A model generated the notes under the pieces. The model ran no database searches. It was not told the origin of the DNA and saw only the letters and a list, made by a program, of their open reading frames with translations. The position numbers and the translations under genes are program-made. 64,000 bases of DNA from the NCBI GenBank assembly GCA_031772625.1, contig CM062805.1, positions 513,154,102 through 513,218,101 on the forward strand, read 5' to 3'. Positions 56,723 to 64,000 of this stretch are shown here, in pieces (the stretch's first letter is position 1; every line of letters begins with the position of its first letter). The stretch is from Pinus tabuliformis (lineage: Eukaryota > Streptophyta > Pinopsida > Pinales > Pinaceae).

Positions 56723-59330
56723 GTCAGTATTAAAGGCAGCCGAAAGGTGACTAAGCACATGGAGAACGACAGCTAGCCCAAAGGATAAGAAGATACGCGG
56801 ATTTTTGGACAGCGTACCCTCAACCGACTCCAGCAGCCACCAAGTCAACAGTTTCTGACTATTTTGGACAGCTAAAGCCCTGAAGAGTTATTACAGCATT
56901 AAATTTCTCAGCTACAATGCTCCAGGAGTTGGCATAACATAAATGAGCCATTAACTCATTCTCTTGATATTTTCTCATGTAAATTTTGTATATATACCCC
57001 CCTTAGCAACTCATAAGGGGTTGGTGATTTTCACTCTGAGGCAATTGTATTGTATACTTTCAGTTTATCTAATGAAAAGGGCTGGACAGCTCAGTGATTT
57101 CCTGAAACTTTGATGTCTTGCTGATCCATGCGTGCTGTTGCAGAATTCTCGTGCTGTCTGATGGAATAATAAGTTTCTCTCAATCTCTGTTTTGTCTTCT
57201 TATGTTTATTAAATCATACTCATGTTTCACCAGTCTAGCAGTATAGAAAAAGAATAGTGCAGGACATGTTTGGCTACACCTTGTGCTCAATCTTTACTGC
57301 TGTAAATGTTTTCTTCAGAAATTAATCATGGACATGAAATCTTGACTGCTCATGTTTTCATTAATTTTATAAATATGAATGTTATATAGAAATTCTTCAC
57401 TGCTTCTAAATAACATTCTCACTGTTTCTCTATACCAGTTCGTTGGAAAATTCTTAATTGCTTTTCATAGCCTGGTTATATCACATTTAATCTCAGTTTC
57501 AACGCCTTATTTCTCAGACACTTATCTAGCTCTGCAGCATCACTATTGTATCAACACAGCACACCGAACTACTAAAGGACCACTGACTCCATGCCCAATG
57601 GCCTAGAACATATTAGTGAACACATATATATCTTGATTGAAACCATCACCCAACCAAGTCCAAAACAAAACCCTGAGCATCATAGCTAGCCTAACACATT
57701 AAACAAACAAAGCTAAAACATAAAGAGAGAGCCCTCTCTGGTCATAGGTAGGCTAGAACTTGTGACCCAAAGATTGGTTAGTGGTTACCCCGGCCGTATT
57801 CCCTTGGGAGTCAAAGGGAACAACCTGGGTGTTAACATATTCTATAATCATTATTGTACTATTCATTTCATATATTTGTTATAAAATTAATTTTATACTA
57901 ATTAAAAATCAAATAACTCATTACTTTATTATTTTTTTAAATTTCTTCATATATCTCTTTATCTATATTTCCTAGAAATACTCCTCTAGAAATAATATTT
58001 CTTATAAAATTAATCCTTAATATTCTTCATTCATTAAAAAAAATTCAATCTATTTTTTCTTAAAAATAAAAGATTTCTTAAAAAATAATTCTCTATTAAC
58101 TCAAGTTAGATTTCCTTCCTTTTTACCAAAAATGATATAAAACATAAATAACAAAAAAAATCAAAAAACTTTTACTTAAAACCCATTAAAACAGTTGTTA
58201 AACCAAGAGGACACAAACATCTAGTGCAGCTGAGATCTCTTTAAAAGAAAATCTCCAACCCGATCTTCAATAAGTTTTAACTTACAATCCCCTTTTTTTT
58301 TAATATAAGTAGTTACGTTTTCGTATCTTCTTTTTGGATGCTATGAACTAAATTTTAATGTGAATTAAAATAACAGGAAAAATCAAAAGTAGTTATGTAA
58401 TCAAGATCTAAAGTAGTTATGTAATCAAGATCTATGACGGTTAAGTTCTGACACATATTTGTAATATATCTATAAAAAAAAAAGGGTCCATGATGTTTTT
58501 TTAAGGAACTAGCTTCGTCTATTTCTTAGAAAAAATAATTTAAAAGATTAAATTCTAAAATAAAATTACTTAATATATAACTTTTTAATATAAAAGAAAT
58601 TTAGCCTAATTAATAATATTTCTTTTATGTTTAATAACTCAAAAAGAGAAAAAGAGAAAGTCCATACGCAGTAAAATAATTACCAACTTTCAATTTAAGA
58701 GTATGTAATTTTTTTAAGAGTTGTTTTCAGTGTCATTTTTTTAATTTTTTGGTGTTGAGATTTGAGGAAAAAAAATTGAGGTGAAATTCTGATTTGTGAT
58801 GTGTAAATTGGTTTTTTGACTTTATATAGATTCAGTTCCTTGAAAAACGTTAAGACACTTTAATTGTGCCAAGATTAATCATCTAACTTGTGATTTCAAT
58901 CAATTACACCAAAAACCCAACAGAAAAACTTCTAAAAAAATCTTACTAAAAACAACTCTATTTTTTGATATAAAATAAATTTAAAGTAGGCAAAGTCTTA
59001 GAAATCATACAAGCGAAATTTTTGGTTCACCTATTTCCAACCAACAAATATGATTCATCACTTGAAATTTTTGGTTAACGCATTTCGAACCAACAAATAT
59101 GATTCATCACTTGTTGGTTCAAAACGTGTCGGCCAGAAATTTAATTAATTCATTAAGAATCACAAAAAAAAAACTTTGAATACAAAAATTTAAACTAATT
59201 AATAAAAAAATATTATGATTTAATAACTCGAAAGAGAATGTCAATACCGGGTACAATAATGACCAAGTTCCAACCCAATACCCATAAAACGCGCTCTTTA
59301 ACACAATTTGATGGGCCACTTAAGTACACT
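56723..59330. other. AT-rich intergenic DNA between F and the syntaxin gene
   Basis: No gene supported; open frames are short and compositional. Small tandem duplications: AAAGTAGTTATGTAATCAAG twice at 58386 and 58410, and a 50-base unit twice at 59014 and 59064 (GAAATTTTTGGTT...CAACAAATATGATTC). Confidence 0.5.
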
Positions 59331-59438
59331 TACAACGGTTAAAAAACACTATTAAGTACACTTAATTTGGTAAATCTTCGGAAGCATCTGCTGGGGCCAG
59401 TCCTACCACCTGTAAAGCCGCTTATTTAAAAGCAACGG
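59331..59438 (+). promoter_or_regulatory. Promoter region of the syntaxin gene with MSA-like elements
   Basis: TACAACGGTTA at 59331-59341 matches the mitosis-specific activator consensus YCYAACGGYYA at all but one position. A second AACGG core lies at 59434, just behind a TATTTAA box (59423-59429). Two more cores in reverse orientation occur at about 59553 and 59799. MSA elements bind three-repeat MYB factors and drive G2/M expression, as known for KNOLLE. Confidence 0.55.
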
Positions 59439-59830
59439 GCCAAAAAGCAGTGGATGATGATCTCTCACGCAGTGGCTCGAAAATGGCGTAATTACAGAGC
59501 TGTTTGCTAGCTGTCTTTTTCATGTCACGCCTGGAAGTGTGGAAGCAAGAGCCGTTGTTGAAATTCTTCATTCAATTCTCCATCCATCAAAATCCAGTGA
59601 AGAAATCGTTACCTTTGGTGCTACGGAAGCGAATACCATGTCTTTAAAGCAATTGAAACAGTTGCTTTGATGCCGTACTTTGTATACGCTTTTTTCAAAG
59701 GTAGAAACTGTTCACAAGAGGCTCTGTTCTGCGCTTTGGTGAATTGAACCCCTGAAGGTTAGAGTTTCTTTCCGGCGTTTGGGAGAGCTTTTGGCTCCAG
59801 CCGTTCTGAGATTTCTTGAATCTTCCTCAA

Positions 59831-62026
59831 GTAAGTGTAAATTTTCGTTTTCTGAAGGGTTTTGATTTCTCTACTTGATGCCGGCATCGATCGACCAGTA
59901 ATCTTGCTAGGTTCTGAGGCTTTTCTGTCATTTTTTCTATTTTTCGATATATTTTCCCTCTCCCTCGTTTTTCAGAGCGTTCACCGTCATTTTCGTCTGT
60001 GCTAATACTTCGTAGAGCTTTTTCCGGCTCTCATTTTGTCGATTTTTCGATACATTTTTCTCTCCCTCTTTTTTCACAACGTTCAGTGTCATTTTCGTCT
60101 GTGCTCATACTTCGTAGAGCTTTTTCCGGCTCTTTTTCCTTTTTGCATAGCGTTCACCGTCATTTTCGACTGTGCTAAGCTTCGTAGAGCTTTTCCCGGC
60201 TATTTATCATCATTTCAATTTTCCGTGCTCTTAGGTCTCCATTTAATGATAGTTGTATCAACCAGATAATGCTCTACTTGCCTTTCTCATAAAAAGTTTT
60301 GTGTTAATCTCTACTTTAATCAAGCATTTCAGACCGTGTCTTCCTTTATTTGCTTAAATCAGGCACTTCAGACTGTGTCTTCCTGAGCTTGAGTTTGAAG
60401 AGCATTTCATTTTTTATAATGAATATGTGGAAAACAGGATTGTTTATTTATATGGAAGACTTCTTAAAGAGGACTAGAAAGGTTAGGCTTTTTTTTCCCT
60501 GAGATGTTTGAGTGTCCACAGAAAATTTGAACTTTAAATCATACCGCATTGAAAGCTTTAGGCTAATCATCTCATATTTTGGTATTTTGGATGCAAGCAT
60601 AATAAATTGCAATATCCCTTGTCAGGCTAATCATTTCATACTTTGGAAGCAAGCATCACAGGTTTCAATACCCCTGGTCAAAGATTACAGCCGGAAAATT
60701 ATAACCATTTTTCTTGATCTCAAATGCTACACGAGTGCCCAATTTTGGCTCTCATTATGAGTTTTTCCAAACTCTTCTATTTTGCTTAAATTTTCAGTTT
60801 AGCGTTGTTGAGTTGCTTGATAATTTGTTTTTGACAGTTTACTTCCTTTTGGATTTTATTTTGTAATCTCCTTTTGTCTTTCTGTGGGCAGTGTAGAACA
60901 TGTAAACACTTTCTTAGTTTGACTATATTTTCATTATTTTATGAGGTTTGAACATTGCTACAAATCCACGTCAATATTTTCTGAGTTTGATTATCTATTC
61001 GTGTACTATATAAGGTTTGAACATGAAAACCCAAGATCTTCACCATTGCTTGAATCCATATTAACTAGGAGAAATTCTCATTGTATAGTGTATGTGCATT
61101 TTTAACACTTCAAAGATTATTTAATAACTAGGAGAAATTCTCATTGTATAGTGTATGTGCATTTTTAAGACTTCAAAGATTATTTAATTCATATGTGATG
61201 GCACTTCCAGTACCAGTGGACATTTATATGTATAAATTAAATTAAATGAAACGGATATGATTAGGTAATATGTGAGTTTCCTTAGTAAACTATGTAGTAT
61301 TTTGAAAATTTTCACCTCGTTCATTTACATTTTGGCTTATCATACAGGATTCTTTCTTGCAGAACACTATTCTATTCATTAAATGTTCACTTTAGGGCAT
61401 TTCCATCCTATGTTTAAACCGAAATTATAAGCAATTGCAACATTCTGCAGATATTCTCTCGAAGGAAAATTCGACCATTTTATTTTTTGTTCTCTGTTTT
61501 CTGCTCCACATTTTTTCATTTTTACTAGCTTTTACAATATTTATGTTTATTTCTTATCTTGTCACATTCCCACAGCCTCAACACACGACCTCAGTGTATA
61601 TAGTAAATAGATAGATGTTGAGTTTTCTCATCCTGTTCTTATCAGTTTATTGGTAACCATTTTCTCCCTGTCATCTGGCATTTAGGTTAGCAGATCGTTT
61701 CTGTTATCTGCTAAGGAAATTTCAATTCCTTTCTTCAGGCTGTTGTGACCTTTGCAGTGCTTTCTTATCTTCTTTTGTACTGTAATACTATTTGAGGATT
61801 GTGCTGAAAGCCAATTATCCATATGTGATATGCAGTATGCACTACAAAAACGCTGTTTTGTTTCAATAAGTACATTCTTTTGTTTTCATTTCTACGCTGG
61901 ATAACGCTATTCTCTTCTGGGGGGTTTATATGGGCAAGTTACATCTTTTTGAAATTCAGCGTACACATGTTGTTGAATGTGTTATTTTGGGACCTGATTC
62001 TTTTTCATTTTCTGCAACTGAATCAG
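59831..62026 (+). other. Probable 5'-UTR intron of the syntaxin gene
   Basis: A strong donor, CAA|GTAAGT, at 59831 and an acceptor-like pyrimidine stretch ending AATCAG at 62021-62026 bracket a long T-rich interval without coding potential, 67 bases before the CDS start. The interval contains three copies of a GTCATTTTCG...CTTCGTAGAGC unit and a 63-base duplication (61062, 61125). RNA evidence would be needed for the exact ends. Confidence 0.55.
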
Positions 62027-62093
62027 TAGTTTAGTCAAGCGTTCCTCAAGGGTGAACTAAATTCAACAGAAAACGGGCAAACAATCAGGAAAC

Positions 62094-63020
62094 ATGAACG
62101 ATCTCCTGAACAAATCCTTTTCCAACTACGGGGCTTTCAAACAGGGGCCAATGAGGGACTTGGAAGCTGGTCCCGAGGTGGAAATGGCAAACAACGGTAA
62201 TGATAAGAACCTAGGTCAATTCTTTGAACAAGTTGGGAGCATCAAACGGGATATGGAAGCAATGCAAGAGCTGTTTGGAAATCTGCAGAGGGCAAACGAA
62301 GAGAGTAAAACGGTTCATAAAGCACAGGCTATGAAAGGATTGAGGGATCGCATGGATAAGGACGTGGTAGAAGTCCTCAAGAAGGCTAAACTGGTCAAAG
62401 GCAAGCTTGAAGCCCTGGACAGAGCCAATGTGGCAAGCCGTAGATTGCTTGGATGCGAGGAAGGAACACCCACAGATAGAACCAGGACGTCCATTACAAA
62501 CAGTCTGCGAAAAAAGCTTAAGGATTCGATGGGGGAATTTCAGATTTTGAGGCAAAAGATAATGGGGGAGTATAGAGATACCGTTCAACGAAGACTCTAT
62601 AATATAACAGGGGAGTATGCAGATGAAGACACACTTGAAAAAATCGTTTCAACGGGAGAGAGTGAAAACATTCTCCAGAAAGCCATCCAAGAGCAGGGTC
62701 GAGGTCGTATTCTTGAAACCATCCATGAAATACAGGAGCGGCATGATGCTGTCAAGGAGATCGAGCGGAGTTTACTCGAGCTGCATCAAGTTTTCCTTGA
62801 TATGGCCGTGCTTGTTGAGGCACAGGGTGAGCAGCTCAATAATATTGAATACAATGTTGCCAATGCTTCAAACTATGTTGAACATGGAACCAGACAACTT
62901 TATACTGCAAAAAAGCATCAGAAAAGAAGCCGAAAATGGATGTGCATTGGCATCATTCTGTTGCTGATACTCATCCTCATTATTGTTGTTCCTATAGCAA
63001 CAAGCATCAAGAAATCATAA
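62094..63020 (+). CDS. SYP111: Qa-SNARE syntaxin, SYP11 (KNOLLE) group
   Basis: 308 residues, intact, single exon. Membrane-fusion t-SNARE acting with SNAP33- and VAMP-type partners. KNOLLE-type members act at the forming cell plate in cytokinesis. N-terminus MNDLLNKSFSNY...RDLEAGP...EMA has the SYP11 hallmark. The Habc helices span about 38-165 (HKAQAMKGLRDRMDKDV, KLEALDRAN, DRTRTSITNSLRKKLKDSM). The SNARE helix spans about 206-268 (QERHDAVKEIERSLLELHQVFLDMAVLVEAQGEQL) with the zero-layer glutamine at Q244. The C-terminal anchor is 284-304 after KRSRKWMCIG. The tail end YVEHGTRQLYTAKKHQKRSRK and the membrane segment favour SYP11 over SYP12/13. Length is usual for the family. ATG context AAACATGAACG. 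MSA-like promoter sites agree with cell-cycle control. Confidence 0.88.
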   Translation: MNDLLNKSFSNYGAFKQGPMRDLEAGPEVEMANNGNDKNLGQFFEQVGSIKRDMEAMQELFGNLQRANEESKTVHKAQAMKGLRDRMDKDVVEVLKKAKLVKGKLEALDRANVASRRLLGCEEGTPTDRTRTSITNSLRKKLKDSMGEFQILRQKIMGEYRDTVQRRLYNITGEYADEDTLEKIVSTGESENILQKAIQEQGRGRILETIHEIQERHDAVKEIERSLLELHQVFLDMAVLVEAQGEQLNNIEYNVANASNYVEHGTRQLYTAKKHQKRSRKWMCIGIILLLILILIIVVPIATSIKKS

Positions 63021-63220
63021 AGAGGAGAACCGTTGCAGAGTCAGAATGCAGCATTGTGTTGCCATTGGAAATGAGTTATGCAAGGGACGAGAACAGGCCA
63101 GGCAACTGCTGTAGAGCCATTGTTACATCAAATGAATTTATTCAAGGCTTCGCAGGCACGCCTCGCATTACAACTAGCTTCATTGTAATTCCTGTTCTAA
63201 GACACCTATTTTGATGTTGG

Positions 63221-63226
63221 AATAAA
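63221..63226 (+). terminator. Poly(A) signal of the syntaxin gene
   Basis: AATAAA 200 bases after the stop codon, followed by T-rich DNA; a suitable 3' UTR length for a plant transcript. Confidence 0.6.
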
Positions 63227-64000
63227 TAATGCTCGAGTAATTAATTGAATTTAGTTATAAAGACTCCGTGCTGCTCATTACTCCCCTGATATAATTCCCC
63301 TTTATTCAGAAGCCAAAATCTTCCCTCTTCTTTTAGAAACAATTCCTTAGAAATAAAATGATTAATTCTACTCCTATGAAGCTTCTTTCTTTTTTATTTA
63401 CGGATGTAAGAAGAATTTTGTTCGGTATCTGTACTAATTGCTTTAGTAAATGTTGCCTTTCACTTCATAGATCTGGTCGTGTGTGACAAGTAAACCTTAT
63501 GATTAACATATTGAAAGAAGTTCGATGGTTGTAAAAATTAATCATTTTATTTGGAGAGTTACAATTAAACATCTTTATAAATTATTTTGAAGAATAATTT
63601 TTTGTAATATTTAAAGTCATTTATTTATGACATTTGACTTCAAGTTTTGAATAGTTTTTTTATATAGGTATTTTATGATAATGGTGAAAGATGAAAAAGG
63701 ATTATTTTTTAAAATTTATTTAAAAAAATATGTAGTATAATTAATAGATGAAATGGTTTTTAGTAGGAATTTGGCAATATAATTTTTAGTATAATTGTGA
63801 TTTTTTATTGTTTAAAATTTTTTTGAGTTGATCTTTACACATTAAACAACTTAAATTTGTGACTTTAAAAATCTATATAAAATTTTGTGAATTTATTAAA
63901 CAACTTAAATCTGTGATTTTTAAAAATCTATATAAAATTTTGAATAAAAATTCAAAAAAAAATCATTTAAATTTATACACAAAAAAATTTAAGTAAAATA
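63227..64000. other. AT-rich downstream DNA
   Basis: No gene. A tandem 54-base unit (ATTAAACAACTTAAAT...ATATAAAATTTT) occurs twice at 63841 and 63895. Confidence 0.5.

Noticed and set aside
51890..57100. F as a complete LTR retrotransposon
   Set aside because: The GC-rich 5' block has no counterpart downstream. I found no primer site, purine tract or paired TG...CA repeats.
1..64000. CRISPR arrays, tRNA or rRNA genes, bacterial operons
   Set aside because: No regular repeat-spacer arrays, cloverleaf-like segments or rRNA signatures were seen. Gene structure and repeats are plant nuclear.

Overview
This 64 kb window looks like nuclear DNA of a seed plant with a large, transposon-rich genome. 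The evidence is plant-type Ty3/gypsy and Ty1/copia LTR retrotransposons in nested stacks, tRNA-iMet-type primer sites, and one recognisable host gene, a plant plasma-membrane/cell-plate syntaxin of the SYP11 (KNOLLE) group. A gymnosperm would fit the density and age of the insertions, but that is inference. I found no rRNA, tRNA or CRISPR.

Layout. 1-4462: 3' part of a chromodomain Ty3 element (A1) with its 3' LTR. 4463-6150: unassigned DNA with a degenerate dispersed repeat. 6151-9551: complete non-autonomous minus-strand Ty3 element (D1; perfect ACTTG target duplication) that keeps gag-protease and the integrase tail but has no reverse transcriptase. 9552-12856: unassigned. 12857-16071: internally deleted relative of A1 with both LTRs (A2). 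16072-about 18950: 3' half of a Ty1/copia element (B). About 18960-46826: a Del/Tekay-like chromovirus (C), split at 22072-42078 by a second copy of the D family (D2; perfect TTCTC target duplication). D2 is itself split by an Athila/Tat-like element (E, 23839-41205). A 274 bp AT-rich insertion sits in the gag of E. 46827-51880: AT-rich DNA with a probable minus-strand LTR end. 51890-56722: a GC-rich promoter-like block followed by a 1209-codon intronless reading frame of unknown function (F) broken by only two stops. 56723-59330: AT-rich intergenic DNA. 59331-63226: the syntaxin gene with promoter, probable 5'-UTR intron, single-exon CDS and poly(A) signal.

How the parts relate. The retrotransposons are dead or non-autonomous. 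The nest gives a relative order: C oldest, then D2, then E, then the small insertion in E. E is unusual. Its layout is [ORF-X]-LTR-PBS-gag-pol-ORF-X-PPT-LTR, two partial or complete units sharing one LTR, with a long non-pol protein (ORF-X) in the position where some plant Ty3 elements carry an env-like gene. ORF-X has no visible signal peptide or membrane segment; it is a globular head, a low-complexity linker and a coiled coil. F has the same general architecture with no gag-pol and no LTRs found.

The two best candidates for something undescribed are ORF-X of E, with the CTACAGGA octamer that recurs across its coding, spacer and LTR DNA, and gene/element F, with its two equally spaced TGACGTCA dyads, CCAAT hairpin and TATA box. 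All identifications were made by reading the sequence; no database search was possible.
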